A stretch of DNA of 64,000 bases from contig NZ_CP099401.1 in assembly GCF_024721175.1 (NCBI RefSeq), positions 62,001-126,000 of the forward strand. The letters are read 5' to 3'. Origin of the DNA: Rhizobium sp. Pop5 (GTDB lineage: Bacteria > Pseudomonadota > Alphaproteobacteria > Rhizobiales > Rhizobiaceae). The position numbers were made by a program, and so were the translations under genes. A model generated the notes under the pieces. It saw only the letters and a list, made by a program, of their open reading frames with translations. It was not told the DNA's origin and did not search any database. Shown in pieces: positions 55,949 to 64,000 of the stretch (its first letter is position 1; every line of letters begins with the position of its first letter).

Positions 55949-56598
55949 TCACAATTCAACGGCAGTCCTGCCGGGAGCCCGCGATGTTTCACCGGCCCGC
56001 CCCTGCAGTAGCGGCGCACTCAGCTTATTGATCTCGATACTCGGATACACTCTTTCTTCCAACAATTGAAGAGATCGAACAGTGATCCCTATCGGGGTAA
56101 AACCGATATCCAAATTGACCTTTGATATCCGTTCCGCAGCAGAAAACCTGAACAGCGTTATGTGGGCGATCTGGGGCGGTCTTGGACGACGATCCTCGAA
56201 GCAGATGGCATCTGATATGGCCGAACGCAGTTCATGCAGTCCTGGCGGTTCCGCTGCCTTTATGAAGACAGCGGCCTCTGAAGTAGCGACCTCACTGAAT
56301 TCGAGATCAAATGGCGGTGTCTTCTCCACAAGTTTATCGATGATCTCCTTCCATTCTCCCCTCTCAGCTTCCAAACCTCATGGTTTGGAACTGTGAAGTG
56401 GGCTATCGCGTCTATCAAGGTCACGACCGTCATGTGCAGGCTCGCGATGGGAAGGCGCAAAAGCGGGGCAGTAATGTGCCGCTCGATGCGGTCCTGCACG
56501 TCACCGAGCTTTGATAGCAAGGTGGTCTCGGGAAAATACTGTAAATGAAAAGCGCAGCACTGCCTCAGCCATAACGTGTCTGCCTTCGTTTGAATCAC
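55949..56598 (-). pseudogene. 2H phosphoesterase (2'-5' RNA ligase-like) pseudogene
   Basis: Two frames make one protein of the 2H superfamily. The first (GTG 56598, after GGAGGG) has CCAFHLQYFPETTLLSKLGD and the first HxT in SLHMTVVTL. The second has EWKEIIDKLVEKTPPFDLEF and the second HxT in IAHITLFRF. A single frameshift near 56375-56385 separates them. Both catalytic HxT motifs are intact, so the break may be recent. Substrate unknown: tRNA fragments or cyclic phosphates are usual. Confidence 0.72.
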
Positions 56599-56704
56599 AA
56601 CGCGGTCCCTCCATCTAGTGCATCCGGCAAGCTCTCAAGCTGAGTGCTTCTCCATGCAGCGCAATAGGCCTCGCAATTCGGGCCCATTGACGAGAGACGC
56701 AGCT

Positions 56705-56877
56705 TCACCGGGCCGCATCCAGACAATCATGCGCTCGTCCTTTGGGTATCGTCCAGCGCCAAGTATCGCGGGGCTCGTGACCAGGAGAACTTCGGCGCCG
56801 TCGTCGACCATCGCGCGAAAATACAAAGCGCCGTACTGCTGCCCGACCACCATCGAGGATCGTCTTGGCGTGGTCAA
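56705..56877 (-). pseudogene. Nudix hydrolase N-terminal remnant
   Basis: One frame reads GQQYGALYFRAMVDDGAEVL, then LVTS; another continues RDTWRWTIPKGRAHD. Together they give the first strand and the RRWIIPKGW-like lead-in of Nudix proteins of the DIPP type. The Nudix box itself (GX5EX7REUXEEXGU) is missing. A frameshift and a truncation have destroyed the gene. Confidence 0.6.
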
Positions 56878-56964
56878 CCAGCCGGTTCAATTGAATTTTG
56901 ACCTTCTTGACGTTGAGAAGTTGGGGCGTATTTCGATTGCCAGCAAGCTGGCGCGGAACGCAAT

Positions 56965-59058
56965 TCATGCCAGAAACATGAGTTCGACGACTGTTCCCTT
57001 GCCCGGCGCCGAGGCAATGCGAGCGTCGCCGCCGCTCTGGCGGACGAAGCCATACACCACGGCTAGGCCGAGACCTGCGCCGCCTTCGGCATCTCGGGTT
57101 GTAAAATAGGGTTCGAAGGCCTTGTCGACGGCTTCGGGTGTCATGCCTATACCATCGTCCCTGACGCTGACGATCACACCTGCCTCGCTACGGGAGCAGC
57201 GGATGAGGATCGTTCCGCCCTCCGGCATGGCCGCGGAGGCGTTGAGGCAGAGATTGAGGATCGATTGTTCGAAGAGCGCAGTGTCAATGAGAACGGTAGG
57301 CAGGCCGTCGGATGTCTCGAAAGCAAGCCGGCATTTTTCGCCGACGGCAATTTCCAGCACGTCGCCCATGCCGCGCAGCACCGAGCCGAGTTCTACCTCG
57401 CTAGGGTGGATCGGTTGCTGGCTGCCGATGGAAAGCATGCTCCCGGCCAGTGACCTGCCGCGGTCGGCAGCTTTGCGGATGCGAGCGAGATGCCGCTTTT
57501 GCCGCTCATTGAAGCCGGTTTCCCGTTCCAGCAGGCCGAGGCTGCCGGTGATGATGCCGATCATATTACCCACCTCATGGCTCACCTGATGGGTCATGCG
57601 CATGATGCCGTCGAGGCGTTGAATCTTTGCTGCCTCCGCCTCCTGCCGGTCCATGTCGGTAATATCGCGCGCCAGCAGCACGATGCCGCCGTCGGGTTGG
57701 CGCGATAGCGACACTTCCGTCACCCGCCCTGCTTCGGAGCGGTGGCGTAGCACCGACCGGTCGGAGAGCAGGCCGGTGTCGTTCTCGGCCGGCAGGAGTG
57801 CGGGATCGATCTCCGGCAGTGGCGTCACGAAACTGCGGAGCGGCAATTTCCTGGCCGAACCAGACCAGCCGACCAGCTCGATGACACGGCGGTTCATAGT
57901 GATCGGCCGGCCGCGCGGATCGAACAGCGCGATGCCTTCGTTCATGCTGCGGAAGGTGGAGCGGATGGTGCGGGCGGCGGCCTCCGCCGTGCGCCGCAGC
58001 CGCGTGACGCGCTCGACGCTCTCGCGAAACGCGCGGAAGGCTTCGAGCAGGCGCACCAACTCGGTTTCCGTGCCGTCATAGCGCGGCGCATCGACATCCT
58101 TGCGCCCTTCCGCCAGCGCGTTCATGCCGTTCGAAAGCGCGACGATGCCGCGGGAGACGCGCATGACGGAGCGGATGGACAGGAAGGCCATTGCCAGCAC
58201 CAGCAGCGAGGCGATGGCGACTATTACGAGGATGCGGCTCAAAGCGTCGGAGGTCGAGACGAGATCGTCGCTGAGGCTGCGCGCCACTGCCTCGCTTTGC
58301 GTTTCAGTCGCGTGCGACAGATCACGCGAGACACTATGAAGACGTGAGACGGCAGCGCGGATGGCGAACATTTCGAGGAGATAGCGCGTCTGCGCCTCAA
58401 AGACCCGTTCGTACGGCGCAAGCTCGGCCGCAGAAATTCGGATGTCCGGCGCGGCACGTTCGAGTCGCGGAGCGGTTTCGGAAACATAGCGCCGACGCAA
58501 TTCACCCAGTTGGAAGAGACTATCCGAATTGGAGGCGGATTGAACGATGGCGTTCAGCCGAACGCGGAAATCTGCATCCGCAACGCGGCTGCCGGTGGCG
58601 ATCTCACCGAGCGCTGCTGCCGCCTCCGCCTTGTGCTGCTGCGCGGAATCCGCATCACCTGCAAGTGCGGTTGTCTGCGTGCGGATCGTTTCCAGGAACT
58701 CGACTATGCGGCGGCTGGCAAAACCCTTCACGACGGCCTCGTCGTTTTCCGGCTGCATGGCGCGCAGCAGGCTATCGACCTGCAGCACGACCGAGCGGCT
58801 TTCACTGGAGACGCGGTAGGGTGAGGTCGCATTCATCAGGAAGGGCGCGCTGGAGACGAGATCGGAAACCTGGCGAGAGACCAGCGAGGCTTTGGCGAGA
58901 CTCGAGAACGCCTGCAGACCGTAGGCGGTCATCTCTTCGCGCGCCCGCTGCAAGCCGTAAACGGCAATCGTCGCCAGGCTGAAGACGAGAACGCAGATAA
59001 AGACGATGGCGAAGGGCAGGCGAAAGGCGATGGAGGAGAGAAACGGACGGCTGATCAC
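56965..59058 (-). CDS. TorS-like membrane sensor histidine kinase
   Basis: A 697-residue kinase. Helix 1 is at about 12-34, followed by a large periplasmic helical sensor at 35-268 (AFSSLAKASLVSRQVSDLVS). Helix 2 is at about 270-293, then HAMP, then a PAS domain at 355-465 (NEGIALFDPRGRPITMNRRV). His494 sits in VSHEVGNMIGII, a variant of the usual HELRTPL. HATPase has NLCLNASAAMPEGG, DDGIGMT and GAGLGLAVVYG. The start is GTG 59058, overlapping the regulator stop (GTGA). The periplasmic sensor may read ligand through the binding proteins encoded divergently. Confidence 0.88.
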   Translation of the reverse strand: MISRPFLSSIAFRLPFAIVFICVLVFSLATIAVYGLQRAREEMTAYGLQAFSSLAKASLVSRQVSDLVSSAPFLMNATSPYRVSSESRSVVLQVDSLLRAMQPENDEAVVKGFASRRIVEFLETIRTQTTALAGDADSAQQHKAEAAAALGEIATGSRVADADFRVRLNAIVQSASNSDSLFQLGELRRRYVSETAPRLERAAPDIRISAAELAPYERVFEAQTRYLLEMFAIRAAVSRLHSVSRDLSHATETQSEAVARSLSDDLVSTSDALSRILVIVAIASLLVLAMAFLSIRSVMRVSRGIVALSNGMNALAEGRKDVDAPRYDGTETELVRLLEAFRAFRESVERVTRLRRTAEAAARTIRSTFRSMNEGIALFDPRGRPITMNRRVIELVGWSGSARKLPLRSFVTPLPEIDPALLPAENDTGLLSDRSVLRHRSEAGRVTEVSLSRQPDGGIVLLARDITDMDRQEAEAAKIQRLDGIMRMTHQVSHEVGNMIGIITGSLGLLERETGFNERQKRHLARIRKAADRGRSLAGSMLSIGSQQPIHPSEVELGSVLRGMGDVLEIAVGEKCRLAFETSDGLPTVLIDTALFEQSILNLCLNASAAMPEGGTILIRCSRSEAGVIVSVRDDGIGMTPEAVDKAFEPYFTTRDAEGGAGLGLAVVYGFVRQSGGDARIASAPGKGTVVELMFLA

Positions 59059-59795
59059 GATACGATCTCGCCCTCGTCGGTGTCGAGAACATAGCCCTTG
59101 CCGCGGCGCGTCTTGATATGGCGTGGCAGGTCCGGATTGCGCTCGATCTTGCGACGCAGACGCAGCACGAGCACATCGACATTGCGGTCGATAAAGCGCT
59201 CGCTTTCGGCGCCCAGGCGGTCGAGGATATGGGCGCGGCTAATAGGCACGTTGGGCGTTTCGGCGAGGATTTCGAGCAGCGCGAACTCGGCGCTCGTGAG
59301 CGATTTGGCGGGGTCGATGCGGCAGACGGCGCGGCGGCTCTTGAGGTCCACCGACCAGTCGCCGAGCTTCAACGATGTGGGTTCGTGCTCCCGCTCGCCT
59401 TCCCGCTCGGGCTTCAGCGAGGGGATTGTCCGGCGCAGCACGGCCTTGATGCGGGCTGTCAATTCGATTGGCTCGAAGGGTTTGACGACGTAGTCGTCGG
59501 CGGCCGTTTCGAGCCCGAGCACCCGGTCCGCGGCGCTGCCGGCAGCCGTCACCATGACGATGCCGATGTTGGTCCGCGCGCGCAAGCGCTGCGCGAAGGT
59601 GCGGCCGGAGGTGCCGGGCAGATTATGGTCGACGAGCACGAGATGCACGGTTTCGCGCGAAAGCACGATTGCAGCGTCTTCCGCCGAGCGCGCAGTGAGC
59701 GGCGTCCAGCCCTCCGCCTCCACGAGGTCGGAGATAAGCTCCGACATGTCTGGATCGTCCTCGACGATCAGAATGCTTATCCTCTCATTCAACAC
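59055..59795 (-). CDS. OmpR-family response regulator
   Basis: 246 residues from GTG 59795. The receiver domain has VEDDPD and acceptor Asp56 (LVLVDHNLPGT). A winged-helix DNA-binding domain covers about 140-240 (SLTSAEFALLEILAETPNVP, then DRNVDVLVLRLRRKIE and TRRGKGYVLD). The frame is open to ATG 59813, but GGGAGG lies 8 nt before the GTG, and a -10-like TATAAT overlaps the region of the ATG, which argues for the shorter form. First gene of the two-component operon. Confidence 0.9.
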   Translation of the reverse strand: MLNERISILIVEDDPDMSELISDLVEAEGWTPLTARSAEDAAIVLSRETVHLVLVDHNLPGTSGRTFAQRLRARTNIGIVMVTAAGSAADRVLGLETAADDYVVKPFEPIELTARIKAVLRRTIPSLKPEREGEREHEPTSLKLGDWSVDLKSRRAVCRIDPAKSLTSAEFALLEILAETPNVPISRAHILDRLGAESERFIDRNVDVLVLRLRRKIERNPDLPRHIKTRRGKGYVLDTDEGEIVS

Positions 59796-59815
59796 ATGCA
59801 CGTCCTCCCGCATCC

Positions 59816-59844
59816 ATTATAGGCAGGGCCGTCACGATCTTCAA
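59816..59844 (-). promoter_or_regulatory. sigma70-like promoter of the two-component operon
   Basis: On the minus strand TTGAAG (59844-59839) and TATAAT (59821-59816) are separated by 17 nt. Transcription would start near 59809, just before the GGGAGG of the regulator. This leaves only a very short leader. Confidence 0.5.
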
Positions 59845-59864
59845 AGCGGGCTCGTGTTATGCGC

Positions 59865-59900
59865 TTTGTCACATTTGTAACCTTTGTCATTTTTGCGATG
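59865..59900. promoter_or_regulatory. four 9-nt direct repeats, candidate OmpR-type operator
   Basis: TTTGTCACA, TTTGTAACC, TTTGTCATT and TTTGCGATG follow each other without gap. They lie about 20 bp upstream of the -35 of the two-component operon and 110 bp before the first binding-protein gene. Regular direct repeats are typical of OmpR-family binding sites. Confidence 0.55.
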
Positions 59901-60010
59901 GCGGATCCGCTGCCGCTGTAAGAACCGTAACCATTCTCAGGTTGCGCTAGGCGGCAGATCTGACATCCTGACTGCGGAGATTGGGACGCAAGGTCCAATG
60001 GGAGGAAATC

Positions 60011-61033
60011 GTGAGAGGCATCATCGCTTTCAGCGCGATGGCAGCTTTGTGGCTGGCGAGCGCCGGTACCGGCACAGCTGCCCCGTCACTCACCGTTCTG
60101 TGCGGTGTGGACGAGATGTGGTGTGCCGCGATGAAGACGGCGTATGAGGCGAAGACCGGCCTCGAAATCTCGATGACCCGAAAGAGCACCGGCGATATCC
60201 TCAATCAGATCCGCGCGGAGAAAGCAGCGCCTACCGTCGATGTCTGGTGGGGCGGCACGGGCGACACGCATCTGCAGGCCGGTTCTGAAAATCTTCTCGA
60301 ACCTTACCAGCCGGCCCATGAGCGCGACATGCTGCCCTGGGCTCAGAACTTCTTCGCCATGTCCGGTGGCCGCTCGGCCGGCATCTATGCCGGGGCGCTC
60401 GGCTTTGCCTACAATGCCGATTTGCTGCGCGAGCTGAAGCTGCCGGCGCCGAGCTGCTGGAAGGACCTCACGGACAATGCCTATCGCGGCCGCATACAGA
60501 GCGGCAATCCGAATTCGTCCGGGACAGCCTTCACCACGCTTGCGACGCTGGTGCAGCTCTTCGGCGAGGACGAGGCTTTCCGTTATCTCGCTGCGCTCAA
60601 CCGCAATATCGAACGTTACACCCCATCGGGATCTGCGCCTATAAAGGCGGCGGCGCGCGGAGAAACGCTCATCGGCATTTCCTTCATGCATGACGCCGTC
60701 ACGCAGAAGCAAACGGGCTCTCCTCTTGTCATCGTCGCCCCCTGCGAGGGAACCGGCTACGAGATCGGCGCCGTAAGCATCGTCAAAGGCGCCAGGAACA
60801 TCGAAGAAGCAAAGCGCTTCGTCGACTTCGCGCTGAGCCCGGAAGGGCAGGGTACGGGTGCAGCGTCTGGCCAGAACCAGGTGCCATCCAACGCGAAATC
60901 CACGCTGCCGCTGGCAGCCCCTGATATTTCGATGATCAAGATGGTGGATTATGACTTCGCCACCTTCGGCTCGCCGGAAGAACGAAGTCGATTGCTCCAC
61001 AGGTTCGATGCGGAAATCGCCGCAACGAACTGA
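60011..61033 (+). CDS. ABC transporter periplasmic binding protein (FbpA/AfuA-like), copy 1
   Basis: A 340-residue precursor starting at GTG 60011 with GGGAGGAAATC upstream; the frame opens 10 codons earlier. The Sec leader is IIAFSAMAALWLASAGTGTA. The mature protein shows VWWGGTGDTHLQAGSENLLE, AGALGFAYNADLLREL, NPNSSGTAFTTLATLVQLFG and PCEGTGYEIGAVSIVKGARN. These fit the iron(III)/sugar-phosphate/phosphonate class. Cys pairs (VLCGVDEMWC) are shared with copy 2. No obvious Tyr-Tyr iron site near the C-terminus was seen. About 50% similar to copy 2 by eye. Confidence 0.88.
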   Translation: MRGIIAFSAMAALWLASAGTGTAAPSLTVLCGVDEMWCAAMKTAYEAKTGLEISMTRKSTGDILNQIRAEKAAPTVDVWWGGTGDTHLQAGSENLLEPYQPAHERDMLPWAQNFFAMSGGRSAGIYAGALGFAYNADLLRELKLPAPSCWKDLTDNAYRGRIQSGNPNSSGTAFTTLATLVQLFGEDEAFRYLAALNRNIERYTPSGSAPIKAAARGETLIGISFMHDAVTQKQTGSPLVIVAPCEGTGYEIGAVSIVKGARNIEEAKRFVDFALSPEGQGTGAASGQNQVPSNAKSTLPLAAPDISMIKMVDYDFATFGSPEERSRLLHRFDAEIAATN

Positions 61034-61152
61034 TCGAGCCCTTTAAACAAAACGCAATCCGAAACCGTGAACGCGCTGCCGCGGCAGGCCGATGGCCCCG
61101 CTGTGTCTTGTTCACGCGAAAGTTCAAACTCAGGCAACAGGAGGATGCCAAC

Positions 61153-62181
61153 ATGAAAATCAAGTCCCTTACCCTCATGCTCTTCGCCGGCTCGGCGCTC
61201 GGTGCGCTGCCCGCACAGGCGGCTGGCGAACTCAACCTCATCTGCTCGGCCGACGTCGTCATCTGCGAGCAGATGAAGGGTGATTTCGAGAAGGCGCATA
61301 ACGACATCAAGGTGAACATGGTTCGCCTCTCGTCCGGCGAGACCTATGCTAAGGTGCGCGCCGAGGCCCGCAACCCGAAGACCGACATCTGGTGGGCCGG
61401 CACGGGCGACCCCCATCTTCAGGCGGCGGCGGAAAATCTGACGCTGGAATATAAGTCTGCGAAGCTCGATGAACTCAACGACTGGGCGAAGAAGCAGGCT
61501 GAAAGCTCCGGCTACAAGACGGTCGGCGTCTATGCCGGCGCGCTCGGCTGGGGCTACAACACGGAAATCTTCAAGTCCAAGGGCTACAAGGAGCCGGTCT
61601 GCTGGGCCGACCTTCTGGCGCCGGAACTGAAGGGCGAAATCCAGATCGCCAATCCCAATTCTTCCGGCACCGCATACACGGCGCTTGCCTCGCTGGTGCA
61701 GATCATGGGCGAGGATCAGGCCTTCGACTACCTGAAGAAGCTGAACGGCAACATCTCGCAATATACCAAGTCTGGCTCGGCCCCCGTCAAGGCGGCTGCA
61801 CGCGGCGAGACGGCGCTCGGCATCGTCTTCGTGCACGACGCGGTGGCGCAGACGGCGGAAGGCTTTCCGGTCAAGTCGATCACGCCGTGCGAAGGCACCG
61901 GCTATGAGATCGGCTCCATGTCCATCATCAAAGGCGCGCGCAACCTCGACAATGCGAAGATCTGGTACGACTGGGCGCTGACGGCAGAGGTCCAGTCCCG
62001 CATGAAGGATGCCAAATCCTTCCAGCTGCCTTCCAACAAGAGTGCGACCATCCCGAAGGAGGCGCCGCGCTTCGAGGACATCAAGCTGATCGACTACGAC
62101 TTCAAGACCTATGGCGACCCGGCAAAGCGCAAGGAACTGCTGGAACGATGGGATCGCGAGATCGGCGCCGCCGCTAACTGA
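61153..62181 (+). CDS. ABC transporter periplasmic binding protein (FbpA/AfuA-like), copy 2
   Basis: A 342-residue precursor from ATG 61153, with AGGAGG 8 nt upstream. The leader ends LGALPAQAAGE. Conserved parts: LICSADVVICEQMKGDFEKA, WWAGTGDPHLQAAAENLTLE, AGALGWGYNTEIFKSKGYK, NPNSSGTAYTALASLVQIMG and PCEGTGYEIGSMSIIKGARN. It is the better-expressed looking copy (strong ribosome site) and sits 68 bp before the permease. It is probably the transport receptor, with copy 1 as a signalling or alternative-ligand receptor. Ligand unknown. Confidence 0.9.
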   Translation: MKIKSLTLMLFAGSALGALPAQAAGELNLICSADVVICEQMKGDFEKAHNDIKVNMVRLSSGETYAKVRAEARNPKTDIWWAGTGDPHLQAAAENLTLEYKSAKLDELNDWAKKQAESSGYKTVGVYAGALGWGYNTEIFKSKGYKEPVCWADLLAPELKGEIQIANPNSSGTAYTALASLVQIMGEDQAFDYLKKLNGNISQYTKSGSAPVKAAARGETALGIVFVHDAVAQTAEGFPVKSITPCEGTGYEIGSMSIIKGARNLDNAKIWYDWALTAEVQSRMKDAKSFQLPSNKSATIPKEAPRFEDIKLIDYDFKTYGDPAKRKELLERWDREIGAAAN

Positions 62182-62249
62182 TGTCCTGACCGGCGGCGCC
62201 TGTCTCCCAGGCGCGCCGCTCCCTAAACTCAAAGACAGCGAGGTCAGCC

Positions 62250-64000
62250 ATGAAACATGGCAATCGCAGGCTGGACATGGTCCTGATCCTGGGCGCGGTC
62301 GCATTGACCCTATTGCCCTGGTATCGGATCGAGAACGGCTTCTTCGGATTCGGTTGGCTGGCCGGTTTCCCCTTTTCCTCGGAGGCTGCCCCGGGTCTCG
62401 TGCAGATATTCGCGCATGGCCGGCCGTGGCTTTCCGGTGCGCTCGTGCTGCTCCTCCTAGCGCTCGCCGCCCGCGGCATGGCGGATCCGATGCGCCGCAG
62501 CGCCGTGCTGGCCTCGACCGGCGCGATCGGCGTCCTCTTCCTCTCGATTCAGGGCCTTGCCATCGGCTTTTCCGGCTGGACCTGGACGGTGAGCGACACT
62601 CTCTTCGGCCCGCTTTCGAATGGCCAGCCCTCCATGGGGGCGGGCGCGGTGCTCTCCGCCATCACCTTCGTGCTGCTCTTCGCCTTCGGCCTTGCCGAGC
62701 GCGGCGTCATGAAGGGAGATGCCTTCGTGGTCAGCGCGATTGCGCTGCTCGTCTTCCTTGTCGCGGTCTTCGTCTTCTACCCGATCGGCAGCATGTTCGT
62801 CGGTTCGGTGCAGGATTTCGACGGTTCGTTCAATGCGGCCAACTTCATCCGCAATATTCAGGATCCGAGCATCTGGAGCCTCAACTGCGTGATCGGCGCC
62901 GGTCGCTGCGGTGTCGCCTGGCGCACGCTGTGGCTCGCCATCATGACCGGCCTCGGCTCGACCCTGCTCGGCCTTGCCTTCGCGCTCGTCGCCACCCGCA
63001 CGCGCTTTCCCTTCAAGAAGGGGCTGCGAATGCTCACGATCCTGCCGATCATCACGCCGCCGTTCGTCATCGGTCTGGCGCTTACATTGCTCTTCGGCCG
63101 CGCCGGCGTCGTTACTCAAGGCCTGTCAAGCCTGTTCGGCATCGAGCCCGGCCGCTGGCTTTACGGCCTCACGGGCATCTGGATCGCGCAGGTTCTATCC
63201 TTCACGCCGATCTCCTTCCTCGTGCTGATCGGCGTCGTCGAGGGCGTCAGCCCGTCGATGGAGGAGGCGTCCACGACGCTGCGCGCCGGCCGCTGGCGCA
63301 CGTTCTGGCGGGTGTCGCTGCCGCTGATGAAGCCCGGTCTCGCCAACGCCTTCCTCATCGGCTTCATCGAAAGCATGGCCGATTTCGGCAATCCGCTGGT
63401 GCTCGGCGGCAGCCATGGCGTGCTCTCGACGGAAATCTTCTTTGCCGTCGTCGGTTCGCAGAACGACCCCTCACGCGCCGCCGTGCTCGCCATGGTTCTG
63501 CTCGCCTTCACGCTTTCGGCCTTCCTTGCCCAGCGCGTCTGGCTGTCGGGCAAGAACTTTGCCACCGTCACCGGCAAGGGCGACAGCGGATCGCATATCG
63601 CCCTGCCGCGCGGGCTGGCGATCGGCGTTCACGCGCTGGTCATCCCGTGGATCGTCTTCACGCTCGTTATCTACGGCATGATCCTGATCGGCGGCTTCGT
63701 GAAGACCTGGGGGCTGGATAATTCGCTGACGCTCGACCACTACGCCAAGGCCTTTTCGATCAGCTTCGAAAACGGGATTGCCTGGACGGGCGTCGCCTGG
63801 AACTCGTTCTGGACAACGATGGAGATCGCACTGATCTCCGCCCCCCTGACCGCCGCCGTCGGTCTGCTCACCGCCTACATCATCGTGCGCCAGAAATTTT
63901 CCGGCAAGAATGCCTTCGAATTCGCCCTGATGATGAGCTTTGCCATTCCCGGCACGGTCATCGGCGTCAGCTATATCATGGCCTTCAACCTGCCGCCGCT
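62250..64000 (+). CDS. fused ABC transporter permease (FbpB-like), cut by window end
   Basis: Starts at ATG 62250 with GAGGT 6 nt upstream (MKHGNRRLDMVLILGAVALT) and remains open to the last base: 583 codons. About 11 membrane helices are visible. The first transport domain carries the EAA-type loop SPSMEEASTTLRAGRWRTFW followed by RVSLPLMKPGL. The second begins near residue 500 (WNSFWTTMEIALISAPLTAA). This two-in-one design is typical of FbpB/AfuB permeases. An ATPase gene is expected just beyond the window. Confidence 0.92.
   Translation, partial: MKHGNRRLDMVLILGAVALTLLPWYRIENGFFGFGWLAGFPFSSEAAPGLVQIFAHGRPWLSGALVLLLLALAARGMADPMRRSAVLASTGAIGVLFLSIQGLAIGFSGWTWTVSDTLFGPLSNGQPSMGAGAVLSAITFVLLFAFGLAERGVMKGDAFVVSAIALLVFLVAVFVFYPIGSMFVGSVQDFDGSFNAANFIRNIQDPSIWSLNCVIGAGRCGVAWRTLWLAIMTGLGSTLLGLAFALVATRTRFPFKKGLRMLTILPIITPPFVIGLALTLLFGRAGVVTQGLSSLFGIEPGRWLYGLTGIWIAQVLSFTPISFLVLIGVVEGVSPSMEEASTTLRAGRWRTFWRVSLPLMKPGLANAFLIGFIESMADFGNPLVLGGSHGVLSTEIFFAVVGSQNDPSRAAVLAMVLLAFTLSAFLAQRVWLSGKNFATVTGKGDSGSHIALPRGLAIGVHALVIPWIVFTLVIYGMILIGGFVKTWGLDNSLTLDHYAKAFSISFENGIAWTGVAWNSFWTTMEIALISAPLTAAVGLLTAYIIVRQKFSGKNAFEFALMMSFAIPGTVIGVSYIMAFNLPP

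Noticed and set aside
61902..62304. minus-strand frame covering the second binding protein
   Set aside because: Shadow of the binding-protein gene, which has a leader peptide, strong ribosome site and conserved motifs.
62111..63721. 536-codon plus-strand frame rich in Arg and Ala
   Set aside because: It is an off-frame shadow of the real permease, whose frame starts at 62250 and stays open to the window end with clear membrane helices and an EAA motif.

Overview
This window reads as high-GC alphaproteobacterial DNA of Rhizobium type (close to R. leguminosarum/R. etli). The evidence is the gene content: a branched-chain keto acid dehydrogenase operon of rhizobial layout, CapD/sugar-transferase polysaccharide genes, an IalB-family protein, paired CMD-domain proteins, and many ABC transporters and two-component systems. 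The mix of catabolic operons, IS remnants and a two-partner secretion island suggests an accessory replicon or a variable chromosomal region. That is inference, since no replication gene, rRNA or tRNA was seen.

Layout. (1) 1-8509: an AraC-type regulator fragment diverges from a seven-gene operon (SDR, thiolase, acyl-CoA dehydrogenase, then bkdA1-bkdA2-bkdB-lpdV). It fits oxidation of branched-chain amino acids, especially isoleucine. (2) 8795-14222: polysaccharide genes: a sugar transferase, a CapD-like dehydratase, an intact gmd, a decayed GDP-fucose synthase and glycosyltransferase remnants. (3) 14223-17640: a scrap region with IS66- and IS6-type fragments and a 698-codon fragment of unknown type. 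(4) 17727-24467: two CMD/AhpD-like proteins divergent from a LysR regulator, flavin monooxygenase and complete amino-acid-type ABC transporter. (5) 24520-26707: an MFS exporter and a membrane-anchored DUF2726 nuclease-like protein.

(6) 27369-43050 is the most distinctive part. It holds an IalB-like protein, a TpsB/FhaC outer-membrane transporter, a lipoprotein and a 3133-residue TpsA/CdiA-type protein. The C-terminus of the giant looks like an EndoU RNase toxin and is followed by a MafI-like immunity gene. Then come about 2.7 kb of lower-GC orphan toxin tails, immunity-like genes, a duplicated 52-bp segment and broken copies. This resembles a contact-dependent inhibition locus with a reservoir of displaced cassettes.

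(7) 43056-47977: a small exported DUF4440-like protein and four signalling genes. (8) 48170-55578: a ZinT pseudogene, a fused 5-oxoprolinase/hydantoinase with a one-base frameshift, an MFS transporter, a DUF1445 D-glutamate cyclase-like protein and a divergent LysR regulator. Together they form a D-glutamate/5-oxoproline salvage module. (9) 55585-56877: three decayed genes. (10) 56965-64000: a two-component system divergent from two paralogous periplasmic binding proteins and a fused permease that runs off the window. A four-unit 9-nt repeat between them is a candidate operator.

Many genes here are broken (fcl, a GT2, the IS fragments, several immunity genes, zinT, oxoprolinase, a 2H phosphoesterase, a Nudix gene and an FAD oxidoreductase). 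The replicon therefore seems to be losing and exchanging accessory functions.
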